A stretch of 64,000 nt of DNA, taken from NCBI GenBank assembly GCA_964019055.1, contig OZ025217.1, positions 11,288,755 through 11,352,754 of the forward strand, read 5' to 3'. Within the stretch, counting starts at the first letter, position 1; every line of letters begins with the position of its first letter. Below are positions 23,901 through 38,897 of the stretch, one piece after another. A program made the position numbers and the translations under genes. Source of the stretch: Anthopleura xanthogrammica (lineage: Eukaryota > Cnidaria > Anthozoa > Actiniaria > Actiniidae). Below the pieces are notes generated by a model. It did no database searches and was not told the origin of the DNA. It saw only the letters and a program-made list of their open reading frames with translations.

Positions 23901-26900
23901 CCAATCTATCTCGTGTACATTATTATTCTGATAGGCCCATCCAATCCATCTCGTGTACATTATTATTCTGATAGGCCCATCCAATCTATCTCGTGTACAT
24001 TATTATTGTGATACGCCCATCCAATCCATCTCGTGTACATTATTATTCTGATAGGCCCATCCAATCCATCTCGTGTACATTATTATTCTGATAGGCCCAT
24101 CCAATCTATCTCGTGTACATTATTATTCTGATACGCCCATCCAATCCATCTCGTGTACATTATTATTCTGATAGGCCCATCCAATCCATCTCGTGTACAT
24201 TATTATTCTGATAGGCCCAGCCAATCCATCTCGTGTACATTATTATTCTGATACGCCCATCCAATCCATCTCGTGTACATTATTATTCTGATAGGCCCAT
24301 CCAATCTATCTCGTGTACATTATTATTCTGATACGCCCATCCAATCGATCTCGTGTACATTATTATTCTGATAGGCCCATCCAATCCATCTCGTGTACAT
24401 TATTATTCTGATACGCCCATCCAATCCATCTCGTGTACATTATTATTCTGATAGGCCCATCCAATCCATCTCGTGTACATTATTATTCTGATAGGCCCAT
24501 CCAATCTATCTCGTGTACATTATTATTCTGATACGCCCATCCAATCCATCTCGTGTACATTATTATTCTGATAGGCCCATCCAATCTATCTCGTGTACAT
24601 TATTATTCTGATACGCCCATCCAATCCATCTCGTGTACATTATTATTCTGATAGGCCCATCCAATCCATCTCGTGTACATTATTATTCTGATAGGCCCAT
24701 CCAATCTATCTCGTGTACATTATTATTCTGATACGCCCATCCAATCTATCTCGTGTACATTATTATTCTGATAGGCCCATCCAATCCATCTCGTGTACAT
24801 TATTATTCTGATAGGCCCATCCAATCTATCTCGTGTACATTATTATTCTGATAGGCCCATCCAATTTATCTCGTACATTATTATTCTGATACACACATCC
24901 AATCCATCTCGTGTACATTATTATTCTGATAGGCCCATCCAATCTATCTCGTGTACATTATTATTCTGATACGCCCATCCAATCCATCTCGTGTACCATA
25001 TTATTCTGATAGGCCCATACAATCTATCTCGTGTACATTATTATTGTGATACGCCCATCCAATCCATCTCGTGTACATTATTATTCTGATACGCCCATCC
25101 AATCCATCTCGTGTACATTATTATTCTGATAGGCCCATCCAATCTATCTCGTGTACATTATTATTCTGATAGGCCCATCCAATCCATCTCGTGTACATTA
25201 TTATTCTGATAGGCCCATCCAATCCATCTCGTGTACATTATTATTCTGATAGGCCCATCCAATCTATCTCGTGTACATTATTATTCTGATACGCCCATCC
25301 AATCCATCTCGTGTACATTATTATTCTGATAGGCCCATCCAATCCATCTCGTGTACATTATTATTCTGATAGGCCCAGCCAATCCATCTCGTGTACATTA
25401 TTATTCTGATACGCCCATCCAATCCATCTCGTGTACATTATTATTCTGATAGGCCCATCCAATCTATCTCGTGTACATTATTATTCTGATACGCCCATCC
25501 AATCGATCTCGTGTACATTATTATTCTGATAGGCCCATCCAATCCATCTCGTGTACATTATTATTCTGATACGCCCATCCAATCCATCTCGTGTACATTA
25601 TTATTCTGATAGGCCCATCCAATCCATCTCGTGTACATTATTATTCTGATAGGCCCATCCAATCTATCTCGTGTACATTATTATTCTGATACGCCCATCC
25701 AATCCATCTCGTGTACATTATTATTCTGATAGGCCCATCCAATCTATCTCGTGTACATTATTATTCTGATACGCCCATCCAATCCATCTCGTGTACATTA
25801 TTATTCTGATAGGCCCATCCAATCCATCTCGTGTACATTATTATTCTGATAGGCCCATCCAATCTATCTCGTGTACATTATTATTCTGATAGGCCTATCC
25901 AATCCATCTCGTGTACATTATTATTCTGATAGGCCTATCCAATCCATCTCGTCTACATTCTTATTCTGATAGGCCCATCCAATCCATCTCGTGTACATTA
26001 TTATTCTGATAGGCCCATCCAATCCATCTCGTGTACATTATTATTCTGATAGGCCCATCCAATCTATCTCGTGTACATTATTATTCTGATACGCCCATCC
26101 AATCTATCTCGTGTACATTATTATTCTGATACGCCCATCCAATCCATCTCGTGTACATTATTATTCTGATAGGCCCATCCAATCCATCTCGTGTACATTA
26201 TTATTCTGATAGGCCCATCCAATCTATCTCGTGTACATTATTATTCTGATAGGCCCATCCAATTTATCTCGTACATTATTATTCTGATACACACATCCAA
26301 TCCATCTCGTGTACATTATTATTCTGATAGGCCCATCCAATCTATCTCGTGTACATTATTATTCTGATACGCCCATCCAATCCATCTCGTGTACCATATT
26401 ATTCTGATAGGCCCATACAATCTATCTCGTGTACATTATTATTGTGATACGCCCATCCAATCCATCTCGTGTACATTATTATTCTGATACGCCCATCCAA
26501 TCCATCTCGTGTACATTATTATTCTGATAGGCCCATCCAATCTATCTCGTGTACATTATTATTCTGATAGGCCCATCCAATCCATCTCGTGTACATTATT
26601 ATTCTGATAGGCCCATCCAATCCATCTCGTGTACATTATTATTCTGATAGGCCCATCCAATCTATCTCGTGTACATTATTATTCTGATACGCCCATCCAA
26701 TCCATCTCGTGTACATTATTATTCTGATAGGCCCATCTAATCTATCTCGTGTACATTATTATTCTGATACGCCCATCCAATCCATCTCGTGTACATTATT
26801 ATTCTGATAGGCCCATCCAATCCATCTCGTGTACATTATTATTCTGATACGCCCATCCAATCCATCTCGTGTACCATATTATTCTGATAGGCCCATCCAA

Positions 26901-27953
26901 TCTATCTCGTGTACATTATTATTGTGATACGCCCATCCAATCCATCTCGTGTACATTATTATTCTGATACGCCCATCCAATCCATCTCGTGTACATTATT
27001 ATTCTGATAGGCCCATCCAATCTATCTCGTGTACATTATTATTCTGATAGGCCCATCCAATCCATCTCGTGTACATTATTATTCTGATAGGCCCATCCAA
27101 TCCATCTCGTGTACATTATTATTCTGATAGGCCCATCCAATCTATCTCGTGTACATTATTATTCTGATACGCCCATCCAATTCATCTCGTGTACATTATT
27201 ATTCTGATAGGCCCATCTAATCTATCTCGTGTACATTATTATTCTGATAGGCCCATCCAATCCATCTCGTGTACATTATTATTCTGATAGGCCCATCCAA
27301 TCCATCTCGTGTACATTATTATTCTGATATGCCCATCCAATCCATCTCGTGTACATTATTATTCTGATATGCCCATACAATCCATCTCGTCTACATTCTT
27401 ATTCTTTATGCGCCCATCCAATCCATGAACGTGTATATTCTTATTCTGATACGCCTATCCAATCCTGATGCATTGCGTGTACACCCCTTTTTCTGATACG
27501 TTCTTCCATTCTGTTACAGATACATTCCAAAACTTTTTGCCTTACTTCAAAATGTGAATTTCAATTCTTCTTCAACCCGAAATTAACACAGTTCAATGAA
27601 GATTGTAGTACGGCTTTCATTATTTTCATACTTCACTGATACAGTTTCGCTTTTTTGTTAATGGGTGTATCAAAACGTAACGTATTTTGGTTTGGTACCT
27701 TAATAAGCAGGGTTTTGCTCACTAATATTCAAATTTCCTTTAATATGGTAGACTACGTTTTGAAAGGTAGTGTATGTCCAACAATCACTACAAATCTGCT
27801 TCATGTCAGCATTTAAATCATGCTTTCAAGAAACTTTGGCAAGACGTCAGTGTTTTTATAACGGGCATCGAAAAAACTGCAAGTATAATTAATCAGAAAA
27901 AAAATTTGCTAGAAGCGAAAGGCGCATTTAGGATTTTTCTTGTGCTCTTCGAA
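17981..27953 (+). repeat. Macrosatellite unit 6 (giant 40-mer array)
   Basis: The largest unit, 9973 bp: 20-mer array 18569-19141 (~29 copies) and 40-mer array 19142-27464 (~208 copies), spacer subtype 'GCATTGCGTG'. The 40-mer array contains five copies of a rare 2-bp-deleted monomer (CTCGTACATT for CTCGTGTACATT) at 20798, 22716, 23514, 24872 and 26270, which mark internal block duplications. The junction near 27400 has one extra base (TCTTTATGCGCC). Confidence 0.92.
19142..27464. repeat. Giant 40-bp satellite array (unit 6)
   Basis: About 208 tandem 40-bp monomers with CCCATCCAATCCATCTCG followed by TGTACATTATTATTCTGATA. Frequent variants are GATAGG/GATACG and CCAATCCATC/CCAATCTATC, often alternating so that 80-bp dimers appear. 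Rare variants (GATACACACATCC, CTCGTACATT, CATCGAATCC, TACCATATT) recur in the same order, showing longer duplicated blocks. Confidence 0.95.
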
Positions 27954-30900
27954 TAGGAAGGCTCAGGTTTTGGAGGTTGATTTGTTTTTATTAATTGATT
28001 AACCAGGACCATACTTCCAGACATCGATTGCTGAAGCATCGTATGGACTTACGGCTAAGCTGGAGATTTCGGCCCCAACACCGCTATCCCGGAGGAACAG
28101 TTACAGACTGATCAGGAAGCTCGGCCGAAGCCTAAGGGAGAGGTTAGTCGGCCCCTAGACCGTAGATGACTAACCCCTTGCTATGACCAGCAAACCCAGT
28201 ATATCGATTGTATCGCTGATGGTTTTGCTAATATGGTTAATTCTTTCAATGTGGGATGTGTTATAAAAATGCAGTCGCGACTTATACAGTGATCAGCTAG
28301 AGGCAAAAATGAGAAATGAGTTTTTTTATTGTCTTATCTATCAGAATGGTTTGACAGGACGCAATTTTTACTGGTATCAAGTGAGATATGCGAATGCTAA
28401 CCAAGAATGCGCATGCGTATATCAATATTATTATCAGAAGTGAAAACATAACAAAACAAAAAGCAAAGTAAGCTAGTAGAAGGCAAGCAAACAAACAAAC
28501 AAATTAAAAATAAAGAAAGGAAAGAATGAAGGAGTAATTGGGATTGGATACTCCAGGATATGATTGGATACTCAAGGGTATGATTGGATCCTCCAGAATA
28601 TGATTGGATACTCCAGGATATGAATGGATCCTCCAGGATATGATTGGATACTCCAGGATATGATTGGATACTCAAGGGTATAATTGGATACTCCAGGATA
28701 TGATTGGATACTCCAGGATATGATTGAATTCTCCAGGATGTGATTGGATCCTCCAGGATGTGATTGGATCCTCCAGGATGTGATTGGATCCTCCAGGATG
28801 TGATTGGATCCTCCAGGATAAGATTGGATCCTCCAGGATATGATTGGATCCTCCAGGATATGATTGGATCCTCCAGGATATGATTGGATTCTCCAGGATG
28901 TGATTGGATACTCCAGGATATGATTGGATACTCCAGGATATGATTGGATACTCAGATCTCCAATCTATCTCGTGTGCATTCATATTCTCATACGCCTATG
29001 CAATCCATGTCATGTATATTCTTATTCGGATAGGCCCATCCAATCCATCTGATGTACATTCTTATTCGGATAGGCGCATCCAATCCATCTCGTGTACATT
29101 CTTATTCTGATACGCCCATCAAGTCGATTTCGTGCACATTTTTGTTCTGATAGGCCCATCCAATCCATCTCGCGTACATTTTTATTCTGATAGGCCCATC
29201 CAATCTATCTCGTGTACATTATTATTGTGATAGGCCCATCCAATCCATCTCGTGTACATTATTATTCTGATAGGCCCATCCAATCTATCTCGTGTACATT
29301 ATTATTCTGATAGGCCCATCCAATCCATCTCGTGTACATTATTATTCTGATAGGCCCATCCAATCTATCTCGTGTACATTATTATTCTGATAGGCCCATC
29401 CAATTTATCTCGTGTACATTATTATTCTGATACACACATCCAATCCATCTCGTGTACATTATTATTCTGATAGGCCCATCCAATCTATCTCGTGTACATT
29501 ATTATTCTGATAGGCCCATCCAATCCATCTCGTGTACATTATTATTCTGATAGGCCCATCCAATCTATCTCGTGTACATTATTATTGTGATACGCCCATC
29601 CAATCCATCTCGTGTACATTATTATTCTGATAGGCCCATCCAATCCATCTCGTGTACATTATTATTCTGATAGGCCCATCCAATCTATCTCGTGTACATT
29701 ATTATTCTGATACGCCCATCCAATCCATCTCGTGTACATTATTATTCTGATAGGCCCATCCAATCCATCTCGTGTACATTATTATTCTGATAGGCCCATC
29801 CAATCCATCTCGTGTACATTATTATTCTGATACGCCCATCCAATCCATCTCGTGTACATTATTATTCTGATAGGCCCATCCAATCTATCTCGTGTACATT
29901 ATTATTCTGATACGCCCATCCAATCCATCTCGTGTACATTATTATTCTGATAGGCCCATCCAATCCATCTCGTGTACATTATTATTCTGATACGCCCATC
30001 CAATCCATCTCGTGTACATTATTATTCTGATAGGCCCATCCAATCCATCTCGTGTACATTATTATTCTGATAGGCCCATCCAATCTATCTCGTGTACATT
30101 ATTATTCTGATACGCCCATCCAATCCATCTCGTGTACATTATTATTCTGATAGGCCCATCCAATCTATCTCGTGTACATTATTATTCTGATACGCCCATC
30201 CAATCCATCTCGTGTACATTATTATTCTGATAGGCCCATCCAATCCATCTCGTGTACATTATTATTCTGATAGGCCCATCCAATCTATCTCGTGTACATT
30301 ATTATTCTGATAGGCCTATCCAATCCATCTCGTCTACATTCTTATTCTGATGCGCCCATCCAATCCATCTCGTGTACATTATTATTCTGATAGGCCCATC
30401 CAATCTATCTCGTGTACATTATTATTCTGATACGCCCATCCAATCCATCTCGTGTACATTATTATTCTGATAGGCCCATCCAATCTATCTCGTGTACATT
30501 ATTATTCTGATAGGCCCATCCAATCCATCTCGTGTACATTATTATTCTGATAGGCCCATCCAATCCATCTCGTGTACATTATTATTCTGATAGGCCCATC
30601 CAATCTATCTCGTGTACATTATTATTCTGATAGGCCCATCCAATTTATCTCGTACATTATTATTCTGATACACACATCCAATCCATCTCGTGTACATTAT
30701 TATTCTGATAGGCCCATCCAATCTATCTCGTGTACATTATTATTCTGATACGCCCATCCAATCCATCTCGTGTACATTATTATTCTGATAGGCCCATCCA
30801 ATCTATCTCGTGTACATTATTATTGTGATACGCCCATCCAATCCATCTCGTGTACATTATTATTCTGATACGCCCATCCAATCCATCTCGTGTACATTAT

Positions 30901-31853
30901 TATTCTGATAGGCCCATCCAATCTATCTCGTGTACATTATTATTCTGATAGGCCCATCCAATCCATCTCGTGTACATTATTATTCTGATAGGCCCATCCA
31001 ATCCATCTCGTGTACATTATTATTCTGATAGGCCCATCCAATCTATCTCGTGTACATTATTATTCTGATACGCCCATCCAATCCATCTCGTGTACATTAT
31101 TATTCTGATAGGCCCATCTAATATATCTCGTGTACGTTATTATTCTGATACGCCCATCCAATCCATCTCGTGTACATTATTATTCTGATAGGCCCATCCA
31201 ATCCATCTCGTGTACATTATTATTCTGATATGCCCATCCAATCCATCTCGTGTACATTATTATTCTGATATGCCCATCCAATCCATCTCGTCTACATTCT
31301 TATTCTGATGCGCCCATCCAATCCATGAACGTGTATATTCTTATTCTGATACGCCTATCCAATCCTGATGCATTGCGTGTACACCCCTTTTTCTGATACG
31401 TTCTTCCATTCTGTTACAGATACATTCCAAAACTTTTTGCCTTACTTCAAAATGTGAATTTCAATTCTTCTTCAACCCGAAATTAACACAGTTCAATGAA
31501 GATTGTAGTACGGCTTTCATTATTTTCATACTTCACTGATACAGTTTCGCTTTTTTGTTAATGGGTGTATCAAAACGTAACGTATTTTGGTTTGGTACCT
31601 TAATAAGCAGGGTTTTGCTCACTAATATTCAAATTTCCTTTAATATGGTAGACTACGTTTTGAAAGGTAGTGTATGTCCAACAATCACTACAAATCTGCT
31701 TCATGTCAGCATTTAAATCATGCTTTCAAGAAACTTTGGCAAGACGTCAGTGTTTTTATAACGGGCATCGAAAAAACTGCAAGTATAATTAATCAGAAAA
31801 AAAATTTGCTAGAAGCGAAAGGCGCATTTAGGATTTTTCTTGTGCTCTTCGAA
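27954..31853 (+). repeat. Macrosatellite unit 7
   Basis: 20-mer array 28541-28954 (~21 copies), 40-mer array 28955-31364 (~60), spacer subtype 'GCATTGCGTG'. It contains one 2-bp-deleted 40-mer at 30651, the same rare variant as in unit 6, implying shared descent or exchange. Confidence 0.9.
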
Positions 31854-34800
31854 TAGGAAGGCTCAGGTTTTGGAGGTTGATTTGTTTTTATTAATTGATT
31901 AACCAGGACCATACTTCCAGACATCGATTGCTGAAGCATCGTATGGACTTACGGCTAAGCTGGAGATTTCGGCCCCAACACCGCTATCCCGGAGGAACAG
32001 TTACAGACTGATCAGGAAGCTCGGCCGAAGCCTAAGGGAGAGGTTAGTCGGCCCCTAGACCGTAGATGACTAACCCCTTGCTATGACCAGCAAACCCAGT
32101 ATATCGATTGTATCGCTGATGGTTTTGCTAATATGGTTAATTCTTTCAATGTGGGATGTGTTATAAAAATGCAGTCGCGACTTATACAGTGATCAGCTAG
32201 AGGCAAAAATGAGAAATGAGTTTTTTTATTGTCTTATCTATCAGAATGGTTTGACAGGACGCAATTTTTACTGGTATCAAGTGAGATATGCGAATGCTAA
32301 CCAAGAATGCGCATGCGTATATCAATATTATTATCAGAAGTGAAAACATAACAAAACAAAAAGCAAAGTAAGCTAGTAGAAGGCAAGCAAACAAACAAAC
32401 AAATTAAAAATAAAGAAAGGAAAGAATGAAGGAGTAATTGGGATTGGATACTCCAGGATATGATTGGATACTCAAGGGTATGATTGGATCCTCCAGAATA
32501 TGATTGGATACTCCAGGATATGAATGGAACCTCCAGGATATGATTGGATACTCCAGGATATGATTGGATACTCAAGGGTATAATTGGATACTCCAGGATA
32601 TGATTGGATACTCCAGGATATGATTGGATTCTCCAGGATGTGATTGGATCCTCCAGGATGTGCTTGGATCCTCCAGGATGTGATTGGATCCTCCAGGATG
32701 TGATTGGATCCTCCAGGATAAGATTGGATCCTCCAGGATATGATTGGATCCTCCAGGATATGATTGGATCCTCCAGGATATGATTGGATTCTCCAGGATG
32801 TGATTGGATACTCCAGGATATGATTGGATACTCCAGGATATGATTGGATACTCAGATCTCCAATCTATCTCGTGTGCATTCTTATTCTCATACGCCTATG
32901 CAATCCATGTCATGTATATTCTTATTCGGATAGGCCCATCCAATCCATCTGATGTACATTCTTATTCGGATAGGCGCATCCAATCCATCTCGTGTACATT
33001 CTTATTCTGATACGCCCATCTAGTCGATTTCGTGCACATTTTTGTTCTGATAGGCCCATCCAATCCATCTCGCGTACATTTTTATTCTGATAGGCCCATC
33101 CAATCTATCTCGTGTACATTATTATTCTGATAGGCCCATCCAATCCATCTCGTGTACATTATTATTCTGATAGGCCCATCCAATCTATCTCGTGTACATT
33201 ATTATTCTGATAGGCCCATCCAATCCATCTCGTGTACATTATTATTCTGATAGGCCCATCCAATCTATCTCGTGTACATTATTATTCTGATAGGCCCATC
33301 CAATTTATCTCGTGTACATTATTATTCTGATACACACATCCAATCCATCTCGTGTACATTATTATTCTGATAGGCCCATCCAATCTATCTCGTGTACATT
33401 ATTATTCTGATACGCCCATCCAATCCATCTCGTGTACATTATTATTCTGATAGGCCCATCCAATCTATCTCGTGTACATTATTATTGTGATACGCCCATC
33501 CAATCCATCTCGTGTACATTATTATTCTGATAGGCCCATCCAATCCATCTCGTGTACATTATTATTCTGATAGGCCCATCCAATCTATCTCGTGTACATT
33601 ATTATTCTGATACGGCCATCCAATCCATCTCGTGTACATTATTATTCTGATAGGCCCATCCAATCCATCTCGTGTACATTATTATTCTGATAGGCCCATC
33701 CAATCTATCTCGTGTACATTATTATTCTGATACGCCCATCCAATCCATCTCGTGTACATTATTATTCTGATAGGCCCATCCAATCTATCTCGTGTACATT
33801 ATTATTCTGATACGCCCATCCAATCGATCTCGTGTACATTATTATTCTGATAGGCCCATCCAATCCATCTCGTGTACATTATTATTCTGATAGGCCCATC
33901 CAATCCATCTCGTGTACATTATTATTCTGATAGGCCCATCCAATCCATCTCGTGTACATTATTATTCTGATAGGCCCATCCAATCTATCTCGTGTACATT
34001 ATTATTCTGATACGCCCATCCAATCCATCTCGTGTACATTATTATTCTGATAGGCCCATCCAATCTATCTCGTGTACATTATTATTCTGATACGCCCATC
34101 CAATCCATCTCGTGTACATTATTATTCTGATAGGCCCATCCAATCCATCTCGTGTACATTATTATTCTGATAGGCCCATCCAATCTATCTCGTGTACATT
34201 ATTATTCTGATAGGCCTATCCAATCCATCTCGTCTACATTCTTATTCTGATGCGCCCATCCAATCCATCTCGTGTACATTATTATTCTGATAGGCCCATC
34301 CAATCTATCTCGTGTACATTATTATTCTGATACGCCCATCCAATCCATCTCGTGTACATTATTATTCTGATACGCCCATCCAATCTATCTCGTGTACATT
34401 ATTATTCTGATACGCCCATCCAATCCATCTCGTGTACATTATTATTCTGATAGGCCCATCCAATCTATCTCGTGTACATTATTATTGTGATACGCCCATC
34501 CAATCCATCTCGTGTACATTATTATTCTGATACGCCCATCCAATCCATCTCGTGTACATTATTATTCTGATAGGCCCATCCAATCTATCTCGTGTACATT
34601 ATTATTCTGATAGGCCCATCCAATCCATCTCGTGTACATTATTATTCTGATAGGCCCATCCAATCCATCTCGTGTACATTATTATTCTGATAGGCCCATC
34701 CAATCTATCTCGTGTACATTATTATTCTGATACGCCCATCCAATCCATCTCGTGTACATTATTATTCTGATAGGCCCATCTAATCTATCTCGTGTACATT

Positions 34801-35515
34801 ATTATTCTGATACGCCCATCCAATCCATCTCGTGTACATTATTATTCTGATAGGCCCATCCAATCCATCTCGTGTACATTATTATTCTGATATGCCCATC
34901 CAATCCATCTCGTGTACATTATTATTCTGATATGCCCATCTAATCCATCTCGTCTACATTCTTATTCTGATGCGCCCATCCAATCCATGAACGTGTATAT
35001 TCTTATTCTGATACGCCTATCCAATCCTGATGCATTGCGTGTACACCCCTTTTTCTGATACGTTCTTCCATTCTGTTACAGATACATTCCAAAACTTTTT
35101 GCCTTACTTCAAAATGTGAATTTCAATTCTTCTTCAACCCGAAATTAACACAGTTCAATGAAGATTGTAGTACGGCTTTCATTATTTTCATACTTCACTG
35201 ATACAGTTTCGCTTTTTTGTTAATGGGTGTATCAAAACGTAACGTATTTTGGTTTGGTACCTTAATAAGCAGGGTTTTGCTCACTAATATTCAAATTTCC
35301 TTTAATATGGTAGACTACGTTTTGAAAGGTAGTGTATGTCCAACAATCACTACAAATCTGCTTCATGTCAGCATTTAAATCATGCTTTCAAGAAACTTTG
35401 GCAAGACGTCAGGGTTTTTATAACGGGCATCGAAAAAACTGCAAGTATAATTAATCAGAAAAAAAATTTGCTAGAAGCGAAAGGCGCATTTAGGATTTTT
35501 CTTGTGCTCTTCGAA
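31854..35515 (+). repeat. Macrosatellite unit 8
   Basis: 20-mer array 32441-32854 (~21 copies) and 40-mer array 32855-35027 (~54). Its 20-mer variant order matches units 7 and 9. Its spacer is the 'GCATTGCGTG' subtype and has an S to R change in the 60-codon ORF (near 35412). Confidence 0.9.
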
Positions 35516-38500
35516 TAGGAAGGCTCAGGTTTTGGAGGTTGATTTGTTTTTATTAATTGATTAACCAGGACCATACTTCCAGACATCGATTGCTGAAGCA
35601 TCGTATGGACTTACGGCTAAGCTGGAGATTTCGGCCCCAACACCGCTATCCCGGAGGAACAGTTACAGACTGATCAGGAAGCTCGGCCGAAGCCTAAGGG
35701 AGAGGTTAGTCGGCCCCTAGACCGTAGATGACTAACCCCTTGCTATGACCAGCAAACCCAGTATATCGATTGTATCGCTGATGGTTTTGCTAATATGGTT
35801 AATTCTTTCAATGTGGGATGTGTTATAAAAATGCAGTCGCGACTTATACAGTGATCAGCTAGAGGCAAAAATGAGAAATGAGTTTTTTTATTGTCTTATC
35901 TATCAGAATGGTTTGACAGGACGCAATTTTTACTGGTATCAAGTGAGATATGCGAATGCTAACCAAGAATGCGCATGCGTATATCAATATTATTATCAGA
36001 AGTGAAAACATAACAAAACAAAAAGCAAAGTAAGCTAGTAGAAGGCAAGCAAACAAACAAACAAATTAAAAATAAAGAAAGGAAAGAATGAAGGAGTAAT
36101 TGGGATTGGATACTCCAGGATATGATTGGATACTCAAGGGTATGATTGGATCCTCCAGGATATGATTGGATACTCCAGGATATGAATGGATCCTCCAGGA
36201 TATGATTGGATACTCCAGGATATGATTGGATACTCAAGGGTATAATTGGATACTCCAGGATATGATTGGATACTCCAGGATATGATTGGATTCTCCAGGA
36301 TGTGATTGGATCCTCCAGGATGTGATTGGATCCTCCAGGATGTGATTGGATCCTCCAGGATGTGATTGGATCCTCCAGGATAAGATTGGATCCTCCAGGA
36401 TATGATTGGATCCTCCAGGATATGATTGGATCCTCCAGGATATGATTGGATTCTCCAGGATGTGATTGGATACTCCAGGATATGATTGGATACTCCAGGA
36501 TATGATTGGATACTCAGATCTCCAATCTATCTCGTGTGCATTCTTATTCTCATACGCCTATGCAATCCATGTCATGTATATTCTTATTTGGATAGGCCCA
36601 TCCAATCCATCTGATGTACATTCTTATTCGGATAGGCCCATCCAATCCATCTCGTGTACATTCTTATTCTGATACGCCCATCTAGTCGATTTCGTGCACA
36701 TTTTTGTTCTGATAGGCCCATCCAATCCATCTCGCGTACATTTTTATTCTGATAGGCCCATCCAATCTATCTCGTGTACATTATTATTGTGATAGGCCCA
36801 TCCAATCCATCTCGTGTACATTATTATTCTGATAGGCCCATCCAATCTATCTCGTGTACATTATTATTCTGATACGCCCATCCAATCCATCTCGTGTACA
36901 TTATTATTCTGATAGGCCCATCCAATCTATCTCGTGTACATTATTATTCTGATAGGCCTATCCAATCCATCTCGTCTACATTCTTATTCTGATGCGCCCA
37001 TCCAATCCATCTCGTGTACATTATTATTCTGATAGGCCCATCCAATCTATCTCGTGTACATTATTATTCTGATACGCCCATCCAATCCATCTCGTGTACA
37101 TTATTATTCTGATAGGCCCATCCAATCTATCTCGTGTACATTATTATTCTGATACGCCCATCCAATCTATCTCGTGTACATTATTATTCTGATAGGCCCA
37201 TCCAATCTATCTCGTGTACATTATTATTCTGATACGCCCATCCAATCCATCTCGTGTACATTATTATTCTGATAGGCCCATCCAATCTATCTCGTGTACA
37301 TTATTATTGTGATACGCCCATCCAATCCATCTCGTGTACATTATTATTCTGATACGCCCATCCAATCCATCTCGTGTACATTATTATTCTGATAGGCCCA
37401 TCCAATCCATCTCGTGTACATTATTATTCTGATAGGCCCATCCAATCCATCTCGTGTACATTATTATTCTGATAGGCCCATCCAATCTATCTCGTGTACA
37501 TTATTATTGTGATACGCCCATCCAATCCATCTCGTGTACATTATTATTCTGATAGGCCCATCCAATCCATCTCGTGTACATTATTATTCTGATAGGCCCA
37601 TCCAATCTATCTCGTGTACATTATTATTCTGATACGCCCATCCAATCCATCTCGTGTACATTATTATTCTGATAGGCCCATCCAATCCATCTCGTGTACA
37701 TTATTATTCTGATAGGCCCATCCAATCTATCTCGTGTACATTATTATTCTGATACGCCCATCCAATCCATCTCGTGTACATTATTATTCTGATAGGCCCA
37801 TCCAATCTATCTCGTGTACATTATTATTCTGATACGCCCATCCAATCCATCTCGTGTACATTATTATTCTGATACGCCCATCCAATCCATCTCGTGTACA
37901 TTATTATTCTGATAGGCCCATCCAATCTATCTCGTGTACATTATTATTCTGATAGGCCCATCCAATCTATCTCGTGTACATTATTATTCTGATACGCCCA
38001 TCCAATCCATCTCGTGTACATTATTATTCTGATAGGCCCATCCAATCCATCTCGTGTACATTATTATTCTGATAGGCCCATCCAATCTATCTCGTGTACA
38101 TTATTATTCTGATAGGCCCATCCAATCCATCTCGTGTACATTATTATTCTGATAGGCCCATCCAATCTATCTCGTGTACATTATTATTCTGATACGCTCA
38201 TCCAATCCATCTCGTGTACATTATTATTCTGATAGGCCCATCCAATCCATCTCGTGTACATTATTATTCTGATAGGCCCATCCAATCTATCTCGTGTACA
38301 TTATTATTCTGATAGGCCCATCCAATCCATCTCGTCTACATTCTTATTCTGATGCGCCCATCCAATCCATGAACGTGTATATTCTTATTCTGATACGCCT
38401 ATCCAATCCTGATGCATTGCGTGTACACTCCTTTTTCTGATACGTTCTTCCATTCTGTTACAGATACATTCCAAAACTTTTTGCCTTACTTCAAAATGTG

Positions 38501-38897
38501 AATTTCAATTCTTCTTCAACCCGAAATTAACACATTTCAATGAAGATTGTAGTACGGCTTTTATTATTTTCATACTTCACTGATACAGTTTCGCTTTTTT
38601 GTTAATGGGTGTATCAAAACGTAACGTATTTTGGTTTGGTACCTTAATAAGCAGGGTTTTGCTCACTAATATTCAAATTTCCTTTAATATGGTAGACTAC
38701 GTTTTGAAAGGTAGTGTATGTCCAACAATCACTACAAATCTGCTTCATGTCAGCATTTAAATCATGCTTTCAAGAAACTTTGGCAAGACGTCAGTGTTTT
38801 TATAACGGGCATCGAAAAATCTGCAAGTATAATTAATCAGAAAAAAAATTTGCTAGAAGCGAAAGGCGCATTTAGGATTTTTCTTGTGCTCTTCGAA
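35516..38897 (+). repeat. Macrosatellite unit 9
   Basis: 20-mer array 36103-36516 (~21 copies) and 40-mer array 36517-38409 (~47). The spacer has 'GTGTACACTCC' and 'CGGCTTTTATT', which are shared only with unit 11. Confidence 0.9.

Noticed and set aside
19142..27464. CRISPR-like array
   Set aside because: The 40-bp units abut directly with no unique spacers between constant repeats, and the DNA is eukaryotic.
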